Assembly: GCA_902623175.1 (NCBI GenBank)
Contig: CACNSR010000010.1
Span: 1-64,000, forward strand
Source: Halieaceae bacterium
GTDB lineage: Bacteria; Pseudomonadota; Gammaproteobacteria; Pseudomonadales; Halieaceae
Direction: 5' to 3'
Length of the DNA stretch: 64,000 bases
Part shown: piece after piece, positions 1 through 8,485 of the stretch
Position numbering within the stretch: position 1 is the stretch's first letter
How the letters are laid out: each line of letters opens with the position of its first letter
The notes under the pieces: model-generated
The model's input: the letters and a program-made list of their open reading frames with translations, nothing else
Told to the model about the DNA's origin: nothing
Databases searched by the model: none
Translations under genes and position numbers: made by a program

Positions 1-1
1 T

Positions 2-30
2 GCTGGAGCCTGTCGCCCGAGGGCTCCAGC
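2..30. terminator. Perfect 9-bp inverted repeat, possible terminator of an upstream gene
   Basis: GCTGGAGCC is followed after 11 nt by its exact reverse complement GGCTCCAGC. The U-tract after it is weak, so it may be a terminator or attenuator for a gene left of the window. It lies about 90 nt before flaG. Confidence 0.4.
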
Positions 31-118
31 TTCAGTTGGATATGAGGTGCTTTGAGCCTCACTATCACATTTGAGACCCGAAAGGTGGGTCATTAGTTTC
101 GACTGGAGGGTAGAGACC

Positions 119-556
119 ATGTCCTCAACGTCAGTTAGCCCTGACACAGCCAATGTGGCTGCAGCACAAGTTTCAAGGCAAGTGACTCAATCATCGGCCT
201 CGCCACAAAAAGTGGCCGTGGAAAATCCTGTTCCAGAGATTCAAGCGGAAGCTTCGCTTAAGGAGTCGATCCGCTCGGTCGCGGAGACGGCTGACTCTGA
301 ACGCGAGCATACTCTCCGGTCCATTACAAACGTCGCGGATGATATCAAGGAAGCCATCGAAACCCTGAATGACGCACTCGCAAAGGCACCTACCAAAGCC
401 ATCATCTCGCATGACGACCAGCTTAATCGCTACATTGTTAAGATTGCCGATGAACGCTCTGGTGAGGTTATTAGAGAGGTGCCGAGTGAGGCTGTGCTGA
501 AATTTGCGAGGAATCTTCAGGAAATTAAAGGCTTACTTTTTGATAAGGCGCTCTAG
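119..556 (+). CDS. flaG: FlaG family flagellar protein
   Basis: FlaG-family protein of about 145 residues; members are linked to filament length and usually lie next to flagellin and fliD. The family signature is the C-terminal third: a segment of the type 'Y.VKI.D..SGEVIREVPSE', then a helix ending in the 'LKFARNLQEIKGLLFDKAL' tail. The N-terminal half is Ser/Ala/Val-rich and low in complexity, as usual for FlaG. The ORF track starts at 71, but the ATG at 119 has a GGAGGG ribosome site about 10 nt upstream and gives a normal family start, so 119 is chosen. No clear sigma28 or sigma54 site was found in 31-118, so it may be co-transcribed with a gene outside the window. Confidence 0.85.
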   Translation: MSSTSVSPDTANVAAAQVSRQVTQSSASPQKVAVENPVPEIQAEASLKESIRSVAETADSEREHTLRSITNVADDIKEAIETLNDALAKAPTKAIISHDDQLNRYIVKIADERSGEVIREVPSEAVLKFARNLQEIKGLLFDKAL

Positions 557-949
557 TCTGAATGGCGGGGCTAGCACAGGTCGCTCGTACCGAGTATTTA
601 TAAAAAGCACCAGGCTCGTTGCCCTGATCTTGCTCGATGTCGCTGCGGGGACACACAATAGGTTCTGTAAAAATTCGGCGTTGCAGTGTCTCTAAACGCG
701 ACGTCTGTAAACCCCAAAACTGTCGAAAATTACTAATCCTATGCAGCGCTTCAGAGCTGACCTTCGCAAGCTCCGCCGCAGCGTAACTTTGTTGCCGTGA
801 TCAAATTTGCAATGAAGGCAAAGCCGTTTTGCATACCTAAAAGGGCCTTCTTCGATGATTAATGTAGCCTAGAAAACCAGTAAGCCGCCATGGGCAGATT
901 AACAGTTCAGCTCACCTAAACCCATGCAAATTGAAAATAGTGTATTTCT
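557..949. other. Intergenic region without recognisable gene
   Basis: Nearly 400 nt between flaG (+) and the convergent glycosyltransferase (-). The only ORF (504-695) overlaps the end of flaG and has no family features. No tRNA-like fold, clear promoter or strong terminator was seen. Confidence 0.5.
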
Positions 950-2491
950 CTAAACTCCAGGAAACGCTTGCGGGTGATCACTAATAAAACTGTCGCAGAT
1001 AACATTTTTTGAATCGCCCGTATAAAGTTCACCCGCCACGGCGTTCAAAAATGACTTCTGTCTGCCGGTGAGCTGATCATCAAAGCAATCGCCGTTTACC
1101 CTCTTCTCAAATTCAGCGACCGCTCTTCTAATATCCTCTGGGCTATTATTTTCATATCGATAACCATAATCCGCGAGTTGTTTTCCTGAGAAGCATAATT
1201 GAATGGGTGAGGTATTCGCATCCCCCAATTTTCGTCCGTTGCATATGTCTGTAACGCTAATTAATTTATCTCCCTGATAAAGGAGCTTAGGAATATAGTG
1301 GCAGTGCTTTGGATAATTACGTATTGCGGGGGCGGCATTCACTGCGAGCATCGGCGTATCGAATAAAGCTGAAATTCCAAAAGGCCCCGCATAGGTGCAC
1401 AGGAAAAACGCACTAACACTCAATAGAAAAACCTCAACCATGTCGCCGCAATCGGGATCTCTGTTGACGCATAGATCTAGATAGTGCGGGGAGGAAAAAT
1501 CAAGCTCTTGATTAGTATCCGCGCCAATCCTAACTACTTTATAACCCTTTTGAATCAAATCCTCGACACAATCACGGTAAGTGGAAATATCTGCATCCCT
1601 AAAATCGTGATAAGAAAAATCAGTTCCCGAAAACCGGCGCTGCATGTACGCGCTATCTCTCATATGTAAACAAACCACCCGATCATCGGCATGAATACCA
1701 AATGCATGCAGGTAATCCTTCGCAATTTTCTCTGCGTCTTCGTTTATGGCAAGGCACGGCGGATAATTGTTGTAGATTCGGATCAAATTATTGAAACCGA
1801 CCCTCGCAATTTCGTTATTCGACACCCCCCGGACAGTTAATTTTAAATCGTAAGGAAATTCGGCGAACGCGTCATCAGCCAACAATAGAGGGCGGCTCAC
1901 GTAAAGACGGTAGAAAAATTCAGACTCTACAATTACCGACACCTGACCCAATAGTTTATACAAGTAGGAATTAGCAGGCTCGATACTTGGGGTTGAAATA
2001 AATAGATATAGACAACCTTCCTCTTGCTCACTTTTGGCGCGCGCCCAAGGTTCGACTTCCATGCACATATGACCAACTCTGCCGGTCGTCATGACATTTA
2101 GCCTGACATGAGTGTATTTGGGGTCGATCTGACTCAGTAGCGCGCTCTTAAGCGCCTGGCAATCTTTGTTATCTGGCTCTATGCTTAACGCGTAAGTCAA
2201 AGACAACAACGCCTCTAAAACCTGACCACGCTCCGTGTATGCTCTGTGAAGCAAGGTAAAGCCAACCACATTTGTGCTGTTAGCAAGTACAAACCGCTGG
2301 ATTAAATTTAAGTCTTCTGTAGCCCTCCCCAATTTTTCTAGGGTATGCAATAAAAGGAGAAGATAATCACCATTATCAGGATCACGCTCGAGCAATCGCT
2401 GCGCCATGCTGAGCATTTTCACAGCATCTGATTCTTCGACAGCATGATTAAACTCATCGATTAACTGTTGAACCGTCATCCTCATCGTCAT
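950..2491 (-). CDS. TPR-containing TIGR04372-type putative glycosyltransferase
   Basis: A 513-residue protein. The first ~115 residues form TPR-like helical repeats (segments such as 'AQRLLERDPDNGDYLLLLL' and 'LTYALSIEPDNKDCQALKSA'). The rest resembles the TIGR04372 putative glycosyltransferase family, with 'VVCLHMRDSAYMQ', then 'YHDFRDADISTYRDCVEDL' and 'GYKVVRIGAD'. The late segment 'CTYAGPFGISALFDTPMLAVNA' looks like a GT-B style donor-binding region. The start ATG at 2491 has AAGG just upstream. It sits beside flaG at the edge of the sugar island and is the only glycosyltransferase-like protein recognised in the window, so attachment of the island's sugar to flagellin is a plausible role. 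That role, the donor and the acceptor are inference. Confidence 0.65.
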   Translation of the reverse strand: MTMRMTVQQLIDEFNHAVEESDAVKMLSMAQRLLERDPDNGDYLLLLLHTLEKLGRATEDLNLIQRFVLANSTNVVGFTLLHRAYTERGQVLEALLSLTYALSIEPDNKDCQALKSALLSQIDPKYTHVRLNVMTTGRVGHMCMEVEPWARAKSEQEEGCLYLFISTPSIEPANSYLYKLLGQVSVIVESEFFYRLYVSRPLLLADDAFAEFPYDLKLTVRGVSNNEIARVGFNNLIRIYNNYPPCLAINEDAEKIAKDYLHAFGIHADDRVVCLHMRDSAYMQRRFSGTDFSYHDFRDADISTYRDCVEDLIQKGYKVVRIGADTNQELDFSSPHYLDLCVNRDPDCGDMVEVFLLSVSAFFLCTYAGPFGISALFDTPMLAVNAAPAIRNYPKHCHYIPKLLYQGDKLISVTDICNGRKLGDANTSPIQLCFSGKQLADYGYRYENNSPEDIRRAVAEFEKRVNGDCFDDQLTGRQKSFLNAVAGELYTGDSKNVICDSFISDHPQAFPGV

Positions 2492-2981
2492 TCAGCACCT
2501 TGTGTGAAGGTCGTCAGGCCAGGAGCAACCATAGTTTCTATTTGAGCAACGTGCGTCCACGCCTACATAGTCATGTCTTAGTCTTGGCTTTGCAAACGAG
2601 TTCCCCAACTGCAAGCCTCTCCCAATGCTGACAAGCTTCTCAGATTCATTCCAGGATTTTTTGGTGCTGCTACGACACACGCCTCGATGTCACCTGAGAC
2701 ATCATTATCCAATCTATTAAAAAAAGGCAAAAGCAGGGACATACAACGCCTATGAGGGAATCGTAGGCGTAGACTATTTGACGGTGAATATCCGGCATCG
2801 GTATCCCCGAAGCTTACGGATCTAATCGGATGGCAAGCATAGCGCTCGGGCTGCCTCGCAGGCTAAAAGCAACTTTCGACACTCAACACCATAAAGTGAG
2901 TTATGCTGCTTGCGAACTTTGCCTCTGGTAAGTCCACTACGTTGTTGACAATGTAGCGGGCGATGCACCGACGAGCACGTA
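2492..2981. other. Intergenic region between divergent genes
   Basis: 490 nt between the glycosyltransferase (-) and the first PhyH gene (+). It must hold the divergent promoters, but no convincing -35/-10 pair or sigma54 site was found. A TTGACA at 2945-2950 has no matching -10. Small ORFs at 2492-2680 and 2822-3025 show no family features. Confidence 0.45.
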
Positions 2982-3752
2982 ATGGAACCTTTAGACGCCG
3001 CAACACTGGCCGAGTCCTCCATCAAGATAGCGCGACATCAAGATGATGTGCATGCGGCCCTCGCCGGGGTTGTGCACGACTACTTTCCACTACCAGAAAG
3101 CGAATATTTTTCCATGGGGCTGGAAGAATACCGCGCCTTGATGCTGCAGGCTCAGTCGTGTCTAGTAAATAGTAATTTCATGTCGAGGATCGTAGACAGT
3201 ATCAAACCTACTTTAGAGGACTACTTAGGAACCGCTGATTTCTTGGTTCAGAGCAACCTTTACCTTCGAGCATCTAGACCTGATATGCCAAAGCACTATG
3301 AAAATATTGATTGGCATAGAGAGTCGTTTTACGGGCCTAACCTAGAGAAGTCAGTCAACATATGGACGCCGATTTTGGGTGTTAGCTCCAAAAACAGTCT
3401 CAGATATATCCCAAAGAGCCATGTTATTCCCGACGACCAAATCATAACCTACAATGAAGGCACCTCAGTTACGCCTCGTTACTCAACCGGTCATAAGCTG
3501 GGGTTCAATTATGATCCGAAGGTAATACACAGCGGCGTAGATCTCGAAACCGCCCAAACATTGGTTGTGCCTGACAAATCTAGTGCCATATTCAGTGGCA
3601 ACCTCATACATGGCGCGGCTATCAATCTGGATTCGCAGATTAGATTTAGCACTGATTTTCAGGTGATTAGAAAAGCCGACTACTCAGTCAACAATAAGAA
3701 ATTCCACTTTAGTTCGGGCAAGCCATATTTTACTGACATTGAAAGTCACTAA
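2982..3752 (+). CDS. Phytanoyl-CoA dioxygenase (PhyH) family oxygenase 1
   Basis: A 256-residue protein with the pattern of Fe(II)/2-oxoglutarate oxygenases of the PhyH type. It has a proximal metal motif H-x-E in 'DWHRES' (about residue 110), then 'NIWTPILGVSSKNSLRYIPKSH', a distal histidine in 'GNLIHGAA' and a 2-oxoglutarate-binding arginine in 'QIRFSTDFQVI'. The family hydroxylates diverse small molecules; here the neighbours suggest a sugar or its acyl group. It is the first gene of the plus-strand block 2982-7037 and is followed after 57 nt by the SDR. The start at 2982 has only a weak ribosome site. Substrate unknown. Confidence 0.7.
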   Translation: MEPLDAATLAESSIKIARHQDDVHAALAGVVHDYFPLPESEYFSMGLEEYRALMLQAQSCLVNSNFMSRIVDSIKPTLEDYLGTADFLVQSNLYLRASRPDMPKHYENIDWHRESFYGPNLEKSVNIWTPILGVSSKNSLRYIPKSHVIPDDQIITYNEGTSVTPRYSTGHKLGFNYDPKVIHSGVDLETAQTLVVPDKSSAIFSGNLIHGAAINLDSQIRFSTDFQVIRKADYSVNNKKFHFSSGKPYFTDIESH

Positions 3753-3809
3753 CATGAAGTTATCGAAACAGACCTTAAAAAATAGGACGCTGCCTGAGAG
3801 CGTTTATCG

Positions 3810-4550
3810 GTGCTAGAAAGCAAGAAAGACATTAGTCATATCATTTTTGGGGGCACTAGCGGTATCGGAGCGCTTCTGGCTAAGAAGCTATCGGAGCGAG
3901 GTTTAGGAGTGGCCATCACAGGCCGACAGCCTGAAGCCAAGGTTTCGGGTGGGATTTCATACTTGCAAGCAAACTTTGCTGATAGTAGCGACTATGAAAC
4001 AGTAAAATGCTATCTAAGGCGTCAGCCTGCTTTATCCCATTTCATATTCAACGTGGGAGGCTCATTTGGGCGCCACGAGCGATTTCCGTCGGTAGAAAAC
4101 TTTCAGTACCTGGCATACTGTAATCTTCTTTACATAATGGAGATTATTAATTTTTTAATAGAAACAGACACAATAAAAAACAAAAACTTTTCGTTCATGC
4201 TGACAACTGCATCAGAGAACTTAACTGGTAACCCGGCCTATGCCATCCTTAAAAAATCTCTACTGGATCTGACCATTGTTTTAGAAAGACATTTTAGCGA
4301 ATCAGGGGTTGGAATTGCTCGGATATTATTGCCCCTCATTTTGTATGAAGACCGCTATTTGGCGTCGGAATACCTCAAATTAAATTCGGATCAAGCTCGT
4401 AAAACTTTTATAGAAGATAACTTAGATGGGTTTCCACCAGCTCGACCCGACAAGATCTCAGAGGAGATCGTCGAATTAATACTTAGGCTTGATAGGGCGC
4501 AGCCGCTCGAAGCCACATGGGCAATTTCTAAGGGCGGACGTTATGGATAG
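3810..4550 (+). CDS. Short-chain dehydrogenase/reductase (SDR) 1
   Basis: A 246-residue SDR. The nucleotide-binding motif is 'FGGTSGIGALLAKKL' near the N-terminus. The catalytic set is a Ser in 'MLTTASENL' and Y-x-x-x-K in 'NPAYAILKKSL'. Likely an NAD(P)H-dependent oxidation or reduction of a sugar or its side chain. It starts with GTG at 3810, with a GAGAG stretch about 10 nt upstream. The stop overlaps the next start by 8 nt, so it is translationally coupled to PhyH oxygenase 2. Several stretches are AT-rich compared with the flagellar genes, which hints at horizontal origin. Confidence 0.75.
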   Translation: MLESKKDISHIIFGGTSGIGALLAKKLSERGLGVAITGRQPEAKVSGGISYLQANFADSSDYETVKCYLRRQPALSHFIFNVGGSFGRHERFPSVENFQYLAYCNLLYIMEIINFLIETDTIKNKNFSFMLTTASENLTGNPAYAILKKSLLDLTIVLERHFSESGVGIARILLPLILYEDRYLASEYLKLNSDQARKTFIEDNLDGFPPARPDKISEEIVELILRLDRAQPLEATWAISKGGRYG

Positions 4551-5313
4551 GTCCTGTATTAAAGTCGTTGAAGAATTTAACACCCACGGTTTTGCGAAGG
4601 TCCAGCTTCGAAGCCTCGCGCAGCTCCGAGAAGTCAGACGCCAATATGCTGAGCTAATGCGCAAATTAAGCGATCAAAAGAGTATGGAGGATTGTTTACC
4701 GACAGCACTAGAGCGATGTCATGAATTACCTTTGCGTACGGACTTAAATACGTTTCGCTTGAAGCTAATTAGCGAGCTGAACGACATAGCCGGCTTCAAT
4801 TCCCAGTTGTTCCTAGACCCTCTACCCAAAATAGTTGAGCATCTCCTCGGTCCAGACCTGCTTATTCAAAGGCACGTCAACTTGGTCATACAAAGACCTC
4901 ATGATGTCGATAACGCAGAGCTGCACTCAGATTTCCCGACTAACAGCGCTTTCGAGGTTGTTGTTTGGGTTCCTATGGTAGATTGTGACAAAAGCAATGG
5001 CATGTACCTCCAGAACTTAGCCCAAACAAGAGCGATGATAAATGAGCTAGAAGAGTCAGAAGGTAAATCCTGGGCGCGAGTTAAAGCTAAAGTTGAAGAG
5101 GACGCAATTGCTGTCCCAGTTTCTTTTGGGGAATGCTTGATCTTCATGACAACGTTGTTTCATGGATCGAAGATCAACACAAGTAACGTGACGAGGACGT
5201 CCTTCAACTTTAGGCTTAAAGGGATGTTTTCTCCTTGTGGGCAAAAAGACCCCTTTAATTTCTGGGAAATAGCCAAGATTTCAGCCTTCACTAAAACTGC
5301 GCTAAGTTTCTAG
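4543..5313 (+). CDS. PhyH-type oxygenase 2, resembling sporadic carbohydrate cluster 2OG-Fe(II) oxygenases
   Basis: About 256 residues from the ATG at 4543, which overlaps the SDR stop by 8 nt; the ORF track's earlier start at 4489 would run 62 nt into the SDR gene. Metal ligands are visible as H-x-D in 'ELHSDFPTNS', a distal His in 'TTLFHGSKIN' and an Arg in 'VTRTSFNFRLKGMFSP'. The next gene is a LIC12192-type protein. That pairing is typical of the 'sporadic carbohydrate cluster' sets known from Leptospira and scattered other bacteria, so this oxygenase probably acts on the same unusual sugar. Family assignment to PhyH is firm, the subfamily less so. Confidence 0.68.
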   Translation: MDRSCIKVVEEFNTHGFAKVQLRSLAQLREVRRQYAELMRKLSDQKSMEDCLPTALERCHELPLRTDLNTFRLKLISELNDIAGFNSQLFLDPLPKIVEHLLGPDLLIQRHVNLVIQRPHDVDNAELHSDFPTNSAFEVVVWVPMVDCDKSNGMYLQNLAQTRAMINELEESEGKSWARVKAKVEEDAIAVPVSFGECLIFMTTLFHGSKINTSNVTRTSFNFRLKGMFSPCGQKDPFNFWEIAKISAFTKTALSF

Positions 5314-5325
5314 GGCACAAGACTT

Positions 5326-5730
5326 ATGCAGTTGTATGCAATGCTTGATGGGGATTTCAACCCCCCAGCATTTGTGCAGCATCGTCTAATTAAGGAGTTC
5401 GCGGAGCACCGTGGATACACCATGGGATTCTATGGTGTTGAAGACCCCAGATATCGAAACGGTAGCCCTTATCTGTGCGCCAAGCTACCGCATATAATGG
5501 AGCACTACCGCGGAGTTATTTTCTACTCCATATTTCAATTGGATGGAGATGCCCTAGCAATGATAAAAGCCGTACATCAGTCCGGGCTCACTTGCCTTTT
5601 TGCCCTTCAAGGCCTTGAGGTACAGGACCTGCGGCCCGGGAACGAACTCTACATGCTACTCAGCGGGCTCACCTCTTCGCGCAATAGAAAAAGCACGCTT
5701 AATTTTAAAGGGCTGGCAGAGTCGAACTAA
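5326..5730 (+). CDS. LIC12192-family sporadic carbohydrate cluster protein
   Basis: A 134-residue protein of unknown biochemical function. The arrangement 'FVQHRLIKEFAEHRGY', 'LPHIMEHYRGVIFYSIFQL' and 'GLTCLFALQGLEV' matches what I recall of the LIC12192 (TIGR04323) family, which occurs only in sporadic surface-sugar clusters. It follows oxygenase 2 by 12 nt with an AGGGC stretch before the ATG. The last ~25 residues ('SSRNRKSTLNFKGLAESN') are longer and more polar than I expect, perhaps a lineage-specific tail. No catalytic motif is visible. Confidence 0.55.
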   Translation: MQLYAMLDGDFNPPAFVQHRLIKEFAEHRGYTMGFYGVEDPRYRNGSPYLCAKLPHIMEHYRGVIFYSIFQLDGDALAMIKAVHQSGLTCLFALQGLEVQDLRPGNELYMLLSGLTSSRNRKSTLNFKGLAESN

Positions 5731-5852
5731 ATGCAAATGAGCGACAGTCTGCGGTGTGAGATGGGCCCCACTCCCAAATTTATGGACTTGATGGCAGGTT
5801 AGCGGGGAGGCTTGTGCTACTTCAAAAAACCTTGTCCATATAGGATTGCTTA

Positions 5853-6020
5853 ATGACGATCTTTGAAAAAGCCTTGCAGCTTGCTTTCGAGGCAATGCAA
5901 GAAGAAGTTGAGCTTGCCACTGCGATCATCAAAAAAATCGATCTAAAACACATCGGCGCCGATAACGCGGATCGGAAAAGCCGCAATTCGATTGAGAGCC
6001 TAGAGCTTAACCCCACGTAA
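5853..6020 (+). CDS. Small hypothetical protein (55 aa)
   Basis: Too short for the ORF track. ATG at 5853 is preceded by AGGA with a 7-nt spacer, and the stop lies 3 nt before the zinc dehydrogenase start, so the two look translationally coupled. The protein (start 'MTIFEKALQLAFEAMQEEVE') looks helical and charged, with Lys/Glu-rich segments and no Cys, membrane span or known motif. It may be a real small partner protein or a leader for the dehydrogenase. Confidence 0.4.
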   Translation: MTIFEKALQLAFEAMQEEVELATAIIKKIDLKHIGADNADRKSRNSIESLELNPT

Positions 6021-6023
6021 GTT

Positions 6024-7037
6024 ATGAGGGCGCTAGTTCTAAAGAATAAGAACAAACTATCTATTGAAGAGAGGAAATTAGCAGCGCTGTCTGGCTTTGA
6101 CGTTTTGATTAAGGTCGAAGTGGCATGTGTTTGTGGCTCTGACTTCCGGCTCTTCAACCAAGAGAAAATACGCGACATTGTCTTGGGTCATGAATTTTCC
6201 GGGACTGTTTTGAGATCCGGAAAAGATGTCAAAGAAAAACTAATAGGCAAGAGAGTTACCGTATTTCCAATGTTTAGTTGCCTTGACTGTGAGTCATGTA
6301 AGAGCGGGCGACACAGGGACTGTGATAACAAGATCTCTCTTGGTTGGGATCGCGACGGAGCTTTTGCCAATGAGGTGGTAGTCGACTCTCGTTTTGTCAT
6401 TGAGCTGCCTGATGACATTTCATTTGAAGAAGGTGCTTTGGTAGAGCATTTATCGTGTGGCTATAGAGTAGCTCAAGAAATACTCAATACCGGTGTTGCT
6501 AAAAATAGCCCCATTGCAATATTCGGAGACGGCCCTATTGGGTTAAGTAATATTTTGTTTTTAAAACAATTGGATTTTAATAATATCAGTGTCGTTGGTC
6601 GCTATGATTCTCGTTTAAAGCTTGCATGTGAGTTCGGTGCTTCGCTCGTAACTAAAGACATACAGACAATTCGTAATAGTGAAGTGCTGTTAGTTAGTGC
6701 CCCAAATGGAAGCGATCTGCTGGAGCTGATCAGTAGAAATCCTATTCATTATATTGTTCCCCAAACACGCATAAAGGAAGCAGAAGTTTTAAATGAAATC
6801 CTAAGGCGAAATATCAAAATGGGTAGAGGGTTTGCCTACTTTAAAGATGATTTTTATCGGGTGATTAATTTTTTACAGGGAAATAAAGAGCTTTCGAAAA
6901 AAATGCTTTCCAGAGAAATGACTATTTATGAATTCGCGAATGAGGTTAATTTTTCATCATTAAAAAAACCCGAGTATAAAATTTTTCTTAGACCCAACAA
7001 AAATTATGCCAACGGTCTGGAGCTCCACAGATCTTGA
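6024..7037 (+). CDS. Zinc-dependent medium-chain dehydrogenase
   Basis: A 337-residue MDR family dehydrogenase. Catalytic zinc ligands are the Cys in 'VCVCGSD' (about residue 38) and 'LGHE' (about 57). The structural zinc site is the four-Cys cluster 'CLDCESCKSGRHRDC'. The NAD(P)-binding Rossmann motif is 'FGDGPIGL'. The C-terminal third is divergent from ordinary alcohol dehydrogenases. It is the last gene of the plus-strand block. It is strikingly AT-rich (runs such as 'ggattttaataatat') beside ~50% GC neighbours, a sign of recent transfer. Probable substrate: a sugar intermediate; not provable here. Confidence 0.72.
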   Translation: MRALVLKNKNKLSIEERKLAALSGFDVLIKVEVACVCGSDFRLFNQEKIRDIVLGHEFSGTVLRSGKDVKEKLIGKRVTVFPMFSCLDCESCKSGRHRDCDNKISLGWDRDGAFANEVVVDSRFVIELPDDISFEEGALVEHLSCGYRVAQEILNTGVAKNSPIAIFGDGPIGLSNILFLKQLDFNNISVVGRYDSRLKLACEFGASLVTKDIQTIRNSEVLLVSAPNGSDLLELISRNPIHYIVPQTRIKEAEVLNEILRRNIKMGRGFAYFKDDFYRVINFLQGNKELSKKMLSREMTIYEFANEVNFSSLKKPEYKIFLRPNKNYANGLELHRS

Positions 7038-7049
7038 TTTCTTCATCGG

Positions 7050-7477
7050 AGCCTCTTGTGCTCATTTCCTCAGAAAACTTCAATTCACGCATGCTCAGAT
7101 GACAGCGGAATGGACGCTATCGCCTTTGGGCCGAGCGCGATAAGGCCACAGTCTGGCTGTTGCTGTACTTCGATTGCAAATGGCCGACCAGAACCTAAAG
7201 TCCAGCCGACTCAACCCTTTGCTGCGACGACGTCAATAAGCATGGACTTACTCAGCTCAGCGGCGGCAAGTAGCGTCTTGAAGCACGCATTCTCGGTGCC
7301 GACAGCTCGGGGCCGGTTTGCTTCGGACGCCTCCATCTCACTGTGCTTCGACTTCTATCCGTAAAAGCTTCATACCGAAAATCCGCACTGGCGCACAAAA
7401 TCCGCTGCCCTGGCTTCTTACTCATGCACTTACTGAAAGCCAATGGTCCAATTTCCGGTGTATCGCCTGCTCTTCAC
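7050..7477 (-). pseudogene. Decayed IS3-family transposase (orfA remnant plus start of orfB)
   Basis: Reading the minus strand from GTG at 7477 gives a clear IS3-type OrfA with in-frame stops: 'VKSRRYTGNWTIGFQ', then 'EARAADFVRQCGFSV', then 'SFYG', then 'KSKHSEMEASEANRPRAV', then 'GTENACFKTLLAAAEL'. This tracks the family pattern M-K-x-S-R-[FY]-T-E-E-Q-I ... F-Y-x-W-K-[AS]-K ... M-E-x-S-[ED]-A ... E-N-x-x-[LF]-K-x-L-L-A. Four stops and a late one-base frameshift break it; after the shift 'KSMLIDVVAAKG' continues to about 7211. About 7060-7205 then gives 'VGHLQSKYSNSQTVALSRSAQRR', like the start of OrfB with its 'RSTQRR' motif. The rest of orfB is missing and no terminal repeats were recognised. 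Confidence 0.72.
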
Positions 7478-7699
7478 TGTGAGACCTCCCGTGTGTCAGG
7501 GTATCGGGAACTCTCTCACAGACTTTGATTGCCTTTTCCGGGCGGAGGCCAGTGTAGTTATGGTGCGCAAACCAACCAAGCTTTCACTGCAGCTGTGAGC
7601 AATAAAAATACGGGCTCCGTTTTAATCCCTCTCATAAAGCAGTCTGGAGCGAGTGCAAGGTTTGTGTACCTGAATAGCTTCCGGTTACCAATGCGCCTC
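7478..7699. other. Non-coding stretch beside the IS3 remnant
   Basis: About 220 nt between the IS remnant and the SDR 2 stop. No family features in any frame. It probably includes the outer end of the decayed element, but inverted repeats could not be identified by eye. Confidence 0.4.
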
Positions 7700-8485
7700 T
7701 TATGGTGTGAGCAATTGCCGGGCGACCTGCGACCCATCGAGAAACGAAAATCCGTTGTCCAAATCTATAATTTGCCCAGAAACACCTATAGCTGAGGACA
7801 AAATGAAGTTTGCAAAGAACGTACCTACTGACTCGCTAGTCAAAAGCGTCCCGATCGGCGCAGCTTGCTCCAGCCCGTCTAACGTTGCGGGGATTGAATT
7901 CCAGTATGTCATCGCGCGCTCTTTTAAAACTGTGGATCCGATTCTGATCGCATTGATATCGATCCGATCCTTCCCATAAAGTGCCGCGAGATAACGAGTA
8001 AGTGCTTCTTGACCTGCCTTTACCACGTGATAATACAGGTCCTGGTCGAGCAATACCTTTTGTGCAGCCGGAGATGAACTGAGTAGCACCCCCACGTGAT
8101 CGGCAGCCGCTTTTTTAGATTTGACAACTTCTAGTGCTTCTCTGATGCTCCAGAGCTCAACTGCGCAGTGTCGTTCAAAAGACTCAACATCAGGGGGTCG
8201 GTAGCGCTGCAGGAATATAAGTGCATTCAGGTTCACCTGTCGATCTGAGTTGTAAACCTTTTCGAGTAAATTTGAAGTTGCTCCCTCAATCTCGAGGTCC
8301 GCTTCCATCAGCGAAAGATTGGCTTGGCCTTCGACAGACTCCTCTAAGTCATTGTCGATATGTCGGGTAACCAGCATTACCTTTTGACGGAGAGAGATAT
8401 GGCGCGCGCAAGCGATCGCAATGGGGGACCGGCCACCAAAAACGATCGCAACTGGCGCGCCTGATGGCTCTGGGGAATTATCCAT
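7700..8485 (-). CDS. Short-chain dehydrogenase/reductase (SDR) 2
   Basis: A 261-residue SDR. A glycine-poor cofactor loop 'VFGGRSPIAIACARHI' replaces the classical T-G-x3-G-x-G. A Ser-rich strand 'VGVLLSSSPAAQK' and Y-x-x-x-K in 'YYHVVKAGQEAL' supply the catalytic residues, and the C-terminus has the SDR pattern 'GVSGQIIDLDNGF'. Start ATG at 8485 overlaps the stop of the upstream methyltransferase by 8 nt. It is the last intact gene of the long minus-strand series, with the IS3 remnant downstream. Confidence 0.72.
   Translation of the reverse strand: MDNSPEPSGAPVAIVFGGRSPIAIACARHISLRQKVMLVTRHIDNDLEESVEGQANLSLMEADLEIEGATSNLLEKVYNSDRQVNLNALIFLQRYRPPDVESFERHCAVELWSIREALEVVKSKKAAADHVGVLLSSSPAAQKVLLDQDLYYHVVKAGQEALTRYLAALYGKDRIDINAIRIGSTVLKERAMTYWNSIPATLDGLEQAAPIGTLLTSESVGTFFANFILSSAIGVSGQIIDLDNGFSFLDGSQVARQLLTP

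Noticed and set aside
40-56. Sigma54-like TGG...TGC upstream of flaG
   Set aside because: Only 9 nt between GG and GC and a poor -24 box.
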